Shown: positions 14,922 to 21,541 of the stretch, piece after piece
How positions within the stretch are numbered: position 1 is the first letter of the stretch
How the letters are laid out: every line of letters begins with the position of its first letter
Origin: Candidatus Omnitrophica bacterium 4484_49
Lineage (GTDB): Bacteria > Omnitrophota > Gorgyraeia > Kaelpiales > Kaelpiaceae
Reading direction: 5' to 3'
Assembly (NCBI GenBank): GCA_002085265.1
Contig: NATI01000009.1
Location: forward strand, 1-24,086
DNA: 24,086 bases
Notes under the pieces: generated by a model
What the model was told of the DNA's origin: nothing
Database searches by the model: none
Seen by the model: the letters and a program-made list of their open reading frames with translations, nothing else
Made by a program: the position numbers and the translations under genes

Positions 14922-15035
14922 ATGGCTGTAAAGAAAAAGGCAGCAGCAAAAAAGAAGACAGCAAAGAAAGCAACAAAGAAAACAGCAAAGAAAAAGACCG
15001 CAAAGAAAAGCGCAAAAAAGAAGAAGAAAAAGTAG
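14922..15035 (+). CDS. Histone H1-like lysine-rich mini-protein (37 residues)
   Basis: A 37-residue protein made of Lys, Ala, Thr and one Ser and Val, in AAKKKT/AKKA-type repeats, with 23 lysines by hand count. It matches the KAAAKK-type tails of histone H1 and the bacterial Hc1/Hc2-like proteins, which bind DNA non-specifically and compact the nucleoid. The ATG follows AAAGGAGGTGAAAAG, an excellent ribosome binding site. It has its own promoter and a strong terminator, so it is a stand-alone transcription unit and probably highly expressed. With no globular domain it is unlikely to be an enzyme. Codons alternate AAA and AAG, so it is not a simple nucleotide repeat. Confidence 0.85.
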   Translation: MAVKKKAAAKKKTAKKATKKTAKKKTAKKSAKKKKKK

Positions 15036-15080
15036 CGAAGATAGGGAAGGTAGAGTATAGATTACTCACCGTTGTGGGGG

Positions 15081-15114
15081 AAATGTGGAGGCTGGAGGCA
15101 GCCTCCACATTTTT
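15081..15114 (+). terminator. Strong rho-independent terminator
   Basis: A perfect 14-bp stem (15081-15094 with 15099-15112, centred on TGGAGGCTG and CAGCCTCCA) with the four-base loop GAGG is followed by T-rich sequence. It closes the histone H1-like gene 46 bases after its stop. Confidence 0.9.
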
Positions 15115-15175
15115 ATTTAATTCCAAAATATCTTTGGATAAAATTGATTTACAAATTGGAAAGAAAAGAGATTAA

Positions 15176-15949
15176 ATGATTGCCCTTTTTGGATTACTGA
15201 TAATTATATCCATTTCTATTATAGTTGTAAGAATAGGGGCAATAGCCCTGGAATTAACTGGGCTGTCCTCTGAAATAGCAACGTTTCAGGCTCAGTCTGC
15301 TTTTTCTGGGGTTGGATTTACAACTGCTGAGTCAGAAGTGATAGTCAATCATCCTGTGAGAAGAAAAATAATCAGGATTTTAATTTTACTGGGAAGTGTG
15401 GGGATTACTTCCTCCATTGCTACTCTTATTCTTACTTTTGTGGGCCAGAGTAGAGAATCAGCCCTTTTGAGAGGAATAATTCTGGTTTTGGGTCTGGTGG
15501 TTATTTATATTTCTGCAAGGTCAAAGATAGTATACAACCTGATGAAGAGAGTAATAATAAAGGCTCTGGGAAGGTGGACTACCTTGCGGATTTTTGATTA
15601 TGAGCAGATATTAGGTTTAAGCAGAGGATATTCTATATGCAGGATTGTGGTAAAAGAGGAAAGCTGGTTAAGTAATAGAAAGTTGAAGGATTTGAAGTTA
15701 AATTTAGAGGGAATTCTGGTTCTGGCCATTTTCAGGAAGATAGATGATGAAGAGAAGGTGATGGGAGCACCTAAGGGGGATACAGAGATTTTGGCAGGAG
15801 ATGTTCTGATGTGTTATGGGCGTGAGGAGGCTTTGAAAAACCTTGCCCAGAGAATTAAGGGATATGAGGGAGACAAAGCCCACGAAAAGGAGATAGAAAA
15901 AGAGCAGCAGTTGGAAAAAGTACGAGAGATGAAAGGAGGATTCGATTGA
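15176..15949 (+). CDS. TrkA-C (RCK_C) domain membrane protein
   Basis: A 257-residue protein with three membrane segments (about 4-25, 68-90, 98-115) and a cytoplasmic TrkA-C/RCK_C domain at roughly 145-230, ending with a charged helical tail (EKEIEKEQQLEKVREMK). Between the first two helices lies FSGVGFTTAESE, recalling the GFTT selectivity-filter segment of TrkH/KtrB potassium transporters, but only one such half-repeat is present. The family is annotated widely as a TrkA-related protein of unknown function. It may be an ion channel or a sensor. It starts an apparent operon with the HPP-like and VIT-like genes that follow with 1-base spacing or overlap. No clear ribosome binding site; a weak AAAGAG precedes the ATG. 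Confidence 0.8.
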   Translation: MIALFGLLIIISISIIVVRIGAIALELTGLSSEIATFQAQSAFSGVGFTTAESEVIVNHPVRRKIIRILILLGSVGITSSIATLILTFVGQSRESALLRGIILVLGLVVIYISARSKIVYNLMKRVIIKALGRWTTLRIFDYEQILGLSRGYSICRIVVKEESWLSNRKLKDLKLNLEGILVLAIFRKIDDEEKVMGAPKGDTEILAGDVLMCYGREEALKNLAQRIKGYEGDKAHEKEIEKEQQLEKVREMKGGFD

Positions 15950-15950
15950 G

Positions 15951-16451
15951 ATGTATATGTTTGATCCTAAAGTTAAAATAAATGTTATTAAATATATAAT
16001 TCAACCCCTTGTAGCAATGATAGCAATTCTTATCCCTTTAATATTTTTAGATGTTCTACATGAAACCGCAATAATTGCTTCTTTAGGGGCTACGGCTTTT
16101 GTTGTCTTTTCCCGCCCTCAGAGTAAATTTTCTCAGCCTCGAAGATTGTTTGGGGGATATTGTATGGGAATTTTGACAGGCATTTTTTGCTGGCATCTTT
16201 GCAAAAAATTATCTTCTACTGGTTTTTTAAATGAAAAATTCTTGTTGATATTTTTAGGAGCACTGGCAGTTGGCCTTTCTATTTTCTTAATGGTCATAAC
16301 TGATACCGAACATGCTCCGGCTGCAGGAATTGCTTTAGGCCTGGTTATAAACAAGTGGGATTATCTTACATTAATTTTTATTCTATCATCGGTATCTTTA
16401 TTCTTTTTCATAAAGAAACTTCTAAAATCTAAAATGATTGATTTAGTGTAA
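15951..16451 (+). CDS. HPP-family-like membrane protein
   Basis: A 166-residue integral membrane protein with four predicted helices (about 18-36, 40-52, 92-116, 140-158). The order of motifs matches the HPP family: LGATAFVVFSRPQSKFSQPR in the first third and EHAPAAGIALGLVI in the last, where the eponymous HPP of the family is replaced by HAP. Some HPP members transport nitrite or other anions, but this role cannot be transferred. The ATG follows AAGGAGG at an 11-base spacing. It begins one base after the TrkA-C gene and its TAA overlaps the next ATG (TAATG), so the three membrane proteins are probably co-translated. Confidence 0.75.
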   Translation: MYMFDPKVKINVIKYIIQPLVAMIAILIPLIFLDVLHETAIIASLGATAFVVFSRPQSKFSQPRRLFGGYCMGILTGIFCWHLCKKLSSTGFLNEKFLLIFLGALAVGLSIFLMVITDTEHAPAAGIALGLVINKWDYLTLIFILSSVSLFFFIKKLLKSKMIDLV

Positions 16452-16924
16452 TGAAACATTCTATAAAGATAGGATTTAGTTTCGGGCTTACGTCTGGAAT
16501 TATAACTACGCTGGGTCTTATGGTGGGGCTTAATTCCGGGACCCGTTCTCGCCTGGCAGTGGTAGGAGGGGTTTTAACCATTGCTATTGCCGATGCTTTT
16601 TCTGACGCGTTAGGAATTCATATTTCAGAAGAGTCAGAAATTAAACATACCGAAAAAGAAATATGGATTTCTACGATATCTACCTTTTTGTCCAAGTTGA
16701 TTTTCGCTTCTTCGTTCCTGATTCCAGTTATGTTGCTACCGCTTTCCACGGCAGTGGTGGTGAGTATATTATGGGGATTTTTACTTCTGGGAGTATTCAG
16801 TTATTATTTAGGGCGTGCTCAGAGAATTTCTCCACTGAGGGTTATGTTTGAGCACTGGCTCACTGCCGGAGTAGTGATATTGTTAAGCCAGTTAGTCGGG
16901 ATCTGTATTTCTAACTTGAAATAG
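16451..16924 (+). CDS. VIT1/CCC1-like membrane protein
   Basis: A 157-residue membrane protein. FGLTSGIITTLGLMVGLNSGTRSR and the following helix ending FSDALGIHISEESE match the first two helices of VIT1/CCC1 iron/manganese transporters. About four to five helices are visible (8-26, 35-52, 73-95, 97-117, 133-153). It is shorter than typical VIT1 and lacks the large cytoplasmic metal-binding loop, so metal transport is plausible but unproven. TAATG coupling joins it to the HPP-like gene. A Fur-controlled operon begins 120 bases downstream. The 16925-16987 interval is AT-rich and has no convincing terminator. Confidence 0.7.
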   Translation: MKHSIKIGFSFGLTSGIITTLGLMVGLNSGTRSRLAVVGGVLTIAIADAFSDALGIHISEESEIKHTEKEIWISTISTFLSKLIFASSFLIPVMLLPLSTAVVVSILWGFLLLGVFSYYLGRAQRISPLRVMFEHWLTAGVVILLSQLVGICISNLK

Positions 16925-16987
16925 GGGGCAAGGTTTTTGATTTTTTAGCAGAAATTTCTAAAAATTTTCCCTTTTTAATTTTTGTAC

Positions 16988-17015
16988 TTGACAAGGGGCT
17001 CTTATATGGTATATT
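16988..17015 (+). promoter_or_regulatory. Promoter of the fur-led operon
   Basis: A perfect TTGACA (16988-16993) and TATATT (17010-17015) are separated by 16 bases. The predicted start falls near 17022, inside the adjacent Fur box. Confidence 0.75.
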
Positions 17016-17036
17016 TGATAATGAGAACCATTATCA
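17016..17036 (+). promoter_or_regulatory. Fur box
   Basis: TGATAATG and CATTATCA form a perfect 8-bp inverted repeat around AGAAC. It agrees closely with the classical Fur consensus built from GATAAT hexamers. It directly abuts the -10 box and covers +1, so bound Fur should block transcription of its own gene and everything downstream. Confidence 0.9.
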
Positions 17037-17049
17037 ATAAGGAGGTATG

Positions 17050-17511
17050 GTGAACAGAAGAGGTAAAGGTCCTTGGTGGGTGACAGCATTCAGGAATCAA
17101 GGGTTAAGGATTACTGAACCTCGACAGGCGGTTTTGGATGTGATGCAGAAGATGTCGGGACATCATTCAGCAGATGAGATTTTCTTCAGAGTACACAGAC
17201 TTTACCCTGGAATTGGGCTGGCTACAATCTATCGCACCTTGGATTTACTTACCAGGTTGGGTTTGGTTAAGAAACATGATTTTGGTCAGGGACGGGCAAG
17301 ATATGAACTGATTACAAAAGAGGCGGAACATCATCATCATTTAATCTGTGAGGGATGTGGTAAGGTGATTGATTATAATGATTTTATGAATGAGGAGAAA
17401 ACGCTTGTAAAAAAAATAGAAGAGGTGCTTTCCAAAAAGCATAATTTTAAGATAAAAAGTCACAATCTTCAATTTTATGGATTATGCGAAAATTGTCAGA
17501 AAAGGAGGTGA
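17050..17511 (+). CDS. fur: Fur-family metal-dependent repressor
   Basis: A Fur/PerR/Zur family regulator of about 153 residues. The winged-helix part has GLRITEPRQAVLDVM, HHSADEIFFRV and IGLATIYRTLDLL. The dimerisation domain has the His cluster AEHHHHLICEGCGKVIDY and the C-terminal CENC, giving the two structural zinc CXXC pairs. The start is either the GTG at 17050 or the ATG at 17047; GTG has the better distance from GGAGG (17041-17045), four bases instead of one. An adjacent Fur box shows autoregulation. Iron sensing is most likely from the box sequence, but PerR or Zur specificity is not excluded. It heads an operon of at least thirteen genes. Confidence 0.93.
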   Translation: MNRRGKGPWWVTAFRNQGLRITEPRQAVLDVMQKMSGHHSADEIFFRVHRLYPGIGLATIYRTLDLLTRLGLVKKHDFGQGRARYELITKEAEHHHHLICEGCGKVIDYNDFMNEEKTLVKKIEEVLSKKHNFKIKSHNLQFYGLCENCQKRR

Positions 17512-17522
17512 TAAAAATGCCA
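17501..17522 (+). repeat. Duplicated ribosome binding site and start region
   Basis: A 22-base identical stretch occurs at 17501-17522 and 17809-17830. It contains AAAGGAGGTGAT, five A in the linker, ATG and CCA, and so begins two adjacent small genes identically. Four of the next genes (18071, 18453, 19317, 21984) keep the GGAGGTGA core, consistent with duplication of small genes. Confidence 0.75.
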
Positions 17523-17756
17523 AGAGGAAGAAACTTCTGGGGACCTGGTTTCTGGAAATGGGGATATTTTGGCTATCCCTATTTTGGTTATGGAGCATAT
17601 CCTTATTTTGGCTGGGGGAGAGGAAATCCTTTTCCCTTTTGCAGGTGGTTCCCCTGGCTTCCGAGATGGTGGTGGACAGGTATGTATGGGCCGATAACTC
17701 CTTTTAATTATCCTGCTTCTGGTACTTTTAGTGTTAATCAACCTACTTCAAGTTAG
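17517..17756 (+). CDS. Aromatic-rich small protein (DUF5320-like neighbourhood)
   Basis: A 79-residue protein with an unusual composition: 27 residues are Trp, Phe or Tyr by hand count (9 W, 10 F, 8 Y), mixed with Gly and Pro, as in NFWGPGFWKWGYFGYPYFGY. The first residues MPRGRN and the genomic position are like DUF5320 proteins, but the C-terminal coiled coil of its neighbours is missing. There is one cysteine. The reading frame extends further upstream but the ATG at 17517 is fixed by AAAGGAGGTGAT. It overlaps no gene and lies 5 bases after the fur stop. No signal peptide or membrane helix is evident, although Trp-rich stretches may bind surfaces. Function unknown. Confidence 0.75.
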   Translation: MPRGRNFWGPGFWKWGYFGYPYFGYGAYPYFGWGRGNPFPFCRWFPWLPRWWWTGMYGPITPFNYPASGTFSVNQPTSS

Positions 17757-17824
17757 ATAAGGTTTTTAGATAAGGTTTAAGGAACTGGAGAACCAATAAA
17801 TCAATTGGAAAGGAGGTGATAAAA

Positions 17825-18055
17825 ATGCCATTTGGAATGGGGCCAGCAGGATGGTTTATGGTGCCATATGTTTATCCTTACTGGCTCAATTTTTTCAGAT
17901 ACTGGGGATATAATCCTTGGTATTCAGGATATGGCTGGGGATATGGTTATCAATTTCCAGATGAACTTGCTTATTTAAAACAGGTTAAGCAAGATCTGGA
18001 GGTGCAACTTCAGGATATAAATGCCAGAATAGAGGAACTGGAAAAAAGAAAATAA
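17825..18055 (+). CDS. DUF5320-like protein with coiled-coil tail
   Basis: A 76-residue protein with an aromatic/Gly N-terminal half (GWFMVPYVYPYWLNFFRYWG) and a charged coiled-coil C-terminal half from about residue 48 (ELAYLKQVKQDLEVQLQDIN, then RIEELEKRK). The tail closely resembles those of the next two genes. The ATG follows AAAGGAGGTGAT. DUF5320 proteins are usually found near NifX-domain and Mrp genes in anaerobes and have no established role. The pattern suggests an oligomerising helix displaying an aromatic head. It lies 68 bases after the previous gene. Confidence 0.75.
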   Translation: MPFGMGPAGWFMVPYVYPYWLNFFRYWGYNPWYSGYGWGYGYQFPDELAYLKQVKQDLEVQLQDINARIEELEKRK

Positions 18056-18070
18056 AAGGAGGTGAAAATT

Positions 18071-18376
18071 ATGCCCGGTTATAGACACAGATATATGTAT
18101 TACATGACTGGCCTTCCAGGATGGATGAGATTTGGTTATTCTCCTGGTTGGGGAACTCTGCCTCCAGGAGCCCAATATTTGATGACTGGGACCTGGCCCA
18201 CCTGGCAGGCGAATTATGCCTGGCAGAATATGCCTCAACAGCCACCATTTGATCCTTATGGAGTAACTCAGTTGAATAAAGAACAAGAACTTCAACTTTT
18301 GAAATCTCAGGCGGAGGCATTAAAGAATCAACTGGGACAGATAGAAGGAAGAATCAAGGAGTTAGAGGCTAGTTAA
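18071..18376 (+). CDS. DUF5320-like protein with coiled-coil tail
   Basis: A 101-residue paralogue-like protein. The N-terminal two thirds are rich in Trp, Tyr, Pro and Met (GYRHRYMYYMTGLPGWMRFG; FGYSPGWGTLPPGAQYLMTG). The last 30 residues form a coiled coil (KEQELQLLKSQAEALKNQLG, then EGRIKELEAS). It begins 15 bases after the previous stop with AAAGGAGGTGAAAATT before the ATG. The tail shares the L-x-x-Q-x-E-x-L-K and RI-ELE pattern with its neighbours, so association between the products is plausible. Function unknown. Confidence 0.75.
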   Translation: MPGYRHRYMYYMTGLPGWMRFGYSPGWGTLPPGAQYLMTGTWPTWQANYAWQNMPQQPPFDPYGVTQLNKEQELQLLKSQAEALKNQLGQIEGRIKELEAS

Positions 18377-18452
18377 TTTATCCAAGCAGTGTAGTGATTG
18401 TTTGGTAAAGTAGTCAATTAATTTGCCGGTCAAAGGATAAGGAGGTGATTTC

Positions 18453-19031
18453 ATGAAAATATGTATTTCATCTACGGGGGACAATCTTGATGCTCAAGTC
18501 GACCCCAGATTTGGTCGATGTCCTTACCTTATATTTTACGATACCGACAGCGATAAATTTGAATCCATTCCTAATTCCAGTACTATGGCTCCATCAGGAG
18601 CAGGAATTCAGGCAGCACAATTGGTGGTAAATAAAGGAGCTGAGGTTGTAATTACTGGAAATATTGGTCCCAATGCCTTTGGGGTTTTTAGTTCTGCAGG
18701 AATATCTGTAATTGCTGGTGTTTCAGGTATGAGTGTAAAAGATACAATTGAAAAATTTAAAAAAGGAGAGTTGAGAAATTCTGTGACCAATCCTACTGTA
18801 CCAGGTCATTTTGGTATGGGAGGTGCATTCCCTTCACCGCCAAGGACAGGAAGAGGTAGAGGATTTTGGGCTTCAGGCGGAGGTGGACAGAGTTTCCCAT
18901 CACCCCCTCCTTTTCAGCCAATGATGGACAAAACTCAGGAGTTACAATTTTTAAAACAGCAGGTAGAGTTTCTTAAACAGCAGATGGAAATGATTAATAA
19001 AAGAATCCAGGAGTTGGAGAATAAAGAGTGA
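18453..19031 (+). CDS. NifX/NifB-type dinitrogenase-cofactor domain protein with DUF5320-like coiled-coil tail
   Basis: A 192-residue protein. Residues 1-115 form a complete NifX/NafY-like domain of the kind that carries FeMo-cofactor precursors, with the DPRFGRCPYLIFYD segment, SGAGIQAAQLVVNKGAEVVI and TGNIGPNAFGVFSSAGI. Residues 116-158 are a Gly/Pro/Phe-rich linker (TGRGRGFWASGGGGQSFPS). Residues 160-192 are a coiled coil (ELQFLKQQVEFLKQQMEMIN, then RIQELENKE) matching the tails of the two preceding genes. Ordinary family members are about 100-120 residues, so the tail is a fusion. No nitrogenase is present, so the carried cluster is unknown. AAGGAGGTGATTTC precedes the ATG. Confidence 0.88.
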   Translation: MKICISSTGDNLDAQVDPRFGRCPYLIFYDTDSDKFESIPNSSTMAPSGAGIQAAQLVVNKGAEVVITGNIGPNAFGVFSSAGISVIAGVSGMSVKDTIEKFKKGELRNSVTNPTVPGHFGMGGAFPSPPRTGRGRGFWASGGGGQSFPSPPPFQPMMDKTQELQFLKQQVEFLKQQMEMINKRIQELENKE

Positions 19032-19032
19032 A

Positions 19033-19311
19033 ATGAGGGCTATTATAAATAAATTCATCTGTAGGAGATGTATGAGATGCGTAATTTCCTGTCCGCAAGG
19101 AGCTATTAAGATTGTAAATGGTTATCCTGAAGTAGATAAGAATCTATGTAGAGGATGTGGTATTTGTTTGAATAATTGCCCCTTCAGAGCTATTTCTCTT
19201 ATTTTGGATAGGGAAGAAGTATTGGATGAGATAAAAAGGCAATTAAAGCAAGTAGCGGTGGAAATGGATAATTTAGAGAAGAGATTAGATTCGATTAGAA
19301 CTAGGAGGTGA
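19033..19311 (+). CDS. 2[4Fe-4S] ferredoxin with coiled-coil tail
   Basis: A 92-residue protein. Residues 1-52 form a standard two-cluster ferredoxin with CRRCMRCVISCP (Cys10, 13, 16, 20) and CRGCGICLNNCP (Cys39, 42, 45, 49). Residues 60-92 are a charged helix (LDEIKRQLKQVAVEMDNLEK, then RLDSIRTRR) resembling, less closely, the coiled coils of the DUF5320-like and NifX proteins. It begins two bases after the NifX stop, so translation is coupled. The joint occurrence of NifX and ferredoxin domains ending in similar helices suggests a complex in which the ferredoxin supplies electrons or clusters. Confidence 0.9.
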   Translation: MRAIINKFICRRCMRCVISCPQGAIKIVNGYPEVDKNLCRGCGICLNNCPFRAISLILDREEVLDEIKRQLKQVAVEMDNLEKRLDSIRTRR

Positions 19312-19316
19312 TCAAA

Positions 19317-19541
19317 ATGCCATTTGGAGATGGAACTGGCCCATTAGGTCAGGGACCAGGTACAGGAAGAGGGATGGGAAGAGGAAGAGGTATGGGGAGA
19401 GGTGGTGGAAATCGTCCCGGAGCTGGACCAGGAGGATTTTGTGTTTGTCCTTCCTGCGGGAAGAAAATACCCCATACTGCTGGTGTTCCCTGTTATACAT
19501 TGCAATGCCCCAATTGTGGGACCAGGATGTTGAGAGCGTAG
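19317..19541 (+). CDS. Gly/Arg-rich DUF5320-type protein with Cys motifs
   Basis: A 74-residue protein. It starts with PFGDGTGPLGQGPGTGRGMG, the hallmark of DUF5320-type N-termini, followed by a Gly/Arg repeat, then a C-terminal half with CVCPSCGKK (Cys42, 44, 47), Cys59 and CPNCG (Cys64, 67), a likely zinc- or iron-binding knuckle. No coiled-coil tail. It begins six bases after the ferredoxin stop with TAGGAGGTGATCAAA before the ATG. The combination of DUF5320 head and rubredoxin-like CXXC pairs suggests metal binding; function unknown. Confidence 0.8.
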   Translation: MPFGDGTGPLGQGPGTGRGMGRGRGMGRGGGNRPGAGPGGFCVCPSCGKKIPHTAGVPCYTLQCPNCGTRMLRA

Positions 19542-19581
19542 TTTCTAAAAATTAATTTTAAATAAGAGAAAGGAAAGGTAG

Positions 19582-20940
19582 ATGGGCAGAGAGAGTGATA
19601 TTTTAATTGTAGGAGGAGGCCCGGCAGGGGTTGTTGCAGCATTTACCGCCAAGAAATATTATCCCCAGAAAAAAATAACGGTTATTAAAAACGTGAGAAA
19701 TGGAGTGATTCCCTGCGGAATTCCTTATATGATTTCGGATTTAAAATCTCCAGAAGATAATAAACTTAACTACTCTGGATTGGAAAAACTGGGAGTAGAG
19801 ATAATTACCGCTGAAGTTGTGAAACTGGATAGGGTTTCTAAAAAAGTTATCACTAAATCTGGAGATTCATTTAGATATGAAAAATTGGTTTTGGCGATAG
19901 GTTCCAGGCCTGTATTTCCTCCAATCTCAGGAATTGATTTAAAAAATGTCTTCTCTATATACAAAGATCTGGATTACTTGAATTCCATGGTTGGAAAAAT
20001 TAAGGAAAGTAAAAATATTTTGATAATCGGGGGAGGATTCATAGGGATAGAATTTGCTGATGAGATTTCTAATCTTTGTGAGAAAAATGTTTACATTGTG
20101 GAGGTTTTACCTCACCTTCTTTCCAACTCCTTCGATCCTGAATTTTCAGAGCTTGCGGAGGTAAGGTTAGGAGAAAAAGGCGTTGAAGTTATTACTAATG
20201 TTCGAGTGGAAAGGCTGGAGGGTGAAAATGAAGTAAAGAGAGCATATCTCTCCAATGGTAAAGTTTTAGATGTAGATGCTGTTATTCTGGGAGTTGGGGC
20301 TGTTCCTAATACAGAACTTGCAGTCTCTGCGGGACTCTCGCTGGGAAAGGGCAAAGGTATCTGGGTTGATGAATATATGAGAACCGAAGATCCCGATATA
20401 TTTGCAGTCGGAGACTGTGCGGGTAAGAGAGATTTCTTTACCAGAAAAGATGCTCCTGTATTACTTGCTTCTATTGCAACTGCTGAGGCTAGAATTGCAG
20501 GGGCGAATTTATATCAACTTAAAGTAGTTAGAGAAAATAAAGGTACGATAGCCATTTTTTCTACATATATTTCAGGGTTGGTATTAGGTTCTGCTGGACT
20601 TACAGAGAATAGTGCCAAGAAGGAAGGATTTGAGGTAATTGTAGGCAGATATGAGGGAGTAGATAAACATCCTGGGGAACTTCCTGATACTCATAAGATA
20701 AGGGTTAAGCTCGTATTTTCACGCCAATCTGGAATACTTATGGGAGGACAGGTTGCAGGAGGTATTTCCTGTGGGGAGATAATCAATATTATTGGAGTGG
20801 CTATTCAGAAGAGGGTTTCGCTTACAGAGCTGGAGACGTTGCAAATGGCTACTCATCCTCATTTAACACCTGCTCCTACAACGTATCATCTGGTAATGGC
20901 TGCGCAGGATGCATTGTTAAATTATGGTTTGTGTAGATAA
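19582..20940 (+). CDS. FAD/NAD(P)-dependent disulfide reductase-like oxidoreductase
   Basis: A 452-residue enzyme of the CoA-disulfide reductase/NADH oxidase/peroxidase branch. FAD is bound by LIVGGGPAGVVAA at residues 8-20 and by VDEYMRTEDPDIFAVGDCA; NAD(P)H by ILIIGGGFIGIEFADE. The redox cysteine is Cys45 in VIPCGIPYM, with no partner cysteine, as in enzymes working through a cysteine-sulfenic acid or a mixed disulfide with CoA. The C-terminal dimerisation domain ends with QMATHPHLTPAPTTYH. Possible substrates are CoA or polysulfide disulfides, O2 or peroxide. In this operon it may deliver electrons to the ferredoxin or handle sulfur. GGAAAGG precedes the ATG. Confidence 0.9.
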   Translation: MGRESDILIVGGGPAGVVAAFTAKKYYPQKKITVIKNVRNGVIPCGIPYMISDLKSPEDNKLNYSGLEKLGVEIITAEVVKLDRVSKKVITKSGDSFRYEKLVLAIGSRPVFPPISGIDLKNVFSIYKDLDYLNSMVGKIKESKNILIIGGGFIGIEFADEISNLCEKNVYIVEVLPHLLSNSFDPEFSELAEVRLGEKGVEVITNVRVERLEGENEVKRAYLSNGKVLDVDAVILGVGAVPNTELAVSAGLSLGKGKGIWVDEYMRTEDPDIFAVGDCAGKRDFFTRKDAPVLLASIATAEARIAGANLYQLKVVRENKGTIAIFSTYISGLVLGSAGLTENSAKKEGFEVIVGRYEGVDKHPGELPDTHKIRVKLVFSRQSGILMGGQVAGGISCGEIINIIGVAIQKRVSLTELETLQMATHPHLTPAPTTYHLVMAAQDALLNYGLCR

Positions 20941-20953
20941 GGAGGTGAGAATA

Positions 20954-21541
20954 ATGACTGAGCGGTTCCTGGAAAAAATCCCTCTTCCCTGGGTAGGAGT
21001 GAAGTTTTATAAGAATAAGCCTGATTTAAAATTAGCAGATGAGAAAATGCGCTTTTGTGAAGCAGTAAATTTTGCAAAACTTAAGCCAGTCCTTTTAAAT
21101 AGAGAAAATATTAACTGTCCTTCTGCTTTATATTCATTCGGTTGGAATGGAAGGCAAAATTTGATTAGGCATTGTGGAAAGAAAAGAACAGCTGATAGAG
21201 AGGTTCTTCAAAAAATTACAACTTACCTGAAACCTTTAGATAGCTCTATTAAATATATAGGTTTAAATACTGATTCCGATCCCGACCTTGTAATATGTTA
21301 TCTCTCACCTGAGCAGGCTATGAGGATACTTAAAATGTATTTTGACTCCCAACAAATGCCTTTAAATTTGGAACTTTTGCCTGTAATGTCAGTATGCGGG
21401 GGTGTAGTGGTTAAAAGTTATCAGGAGAACAGAATAAGCATTTCATTTGGGTGCGAGGATTCCCGAAAGTATGGAAATATAGGCAGAGATAGATTGGTGA
21501 TTGGGATTCCTAAAAATTATTTTCATGTTTTTCTTAAATGA
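20954..21541 (+). CDS. DUF169 protein
   Basis: A 195-residue protein of the DUF169 family, widespread in anaerobes with undefined function. Family segments seen include PLPWVGVKFY near the start, MRFCEAVNFAK, DPDLVICYLSPEQAMRILKM, LELLPVMSVCGGVVVKSYQE and the terminal ISFGCEDSRKYGNIGRDRLV with a final short strand. Cysteines at 35, 55, 75 and near the C-terminus hint at metal or cluster binding. The ATG at 20954 follows AAGGAGGTGAGAATA; its stop overlaps the peptide deformylase ATG (ATGA). A broken DUF169 copy exists at 7685. Confidence 0.82.
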   Translation: MTERFLEKIPLPWVGVKFYKNKPDLKLADEKMRFCEAVNFAKLKPVLLNRENINCPSALYSFGWNGRQNLIRHCGKKRTADREVLQKITTYLKPLDSSIKYIGLNTDSDPDLVICYLSPEQAMRILKMYFDSQQMPLNLELLPVMSVCGGVVVKSYQENRISISFGCEDSRKYGNIGRDRLVIGIPKNYFHVFLK

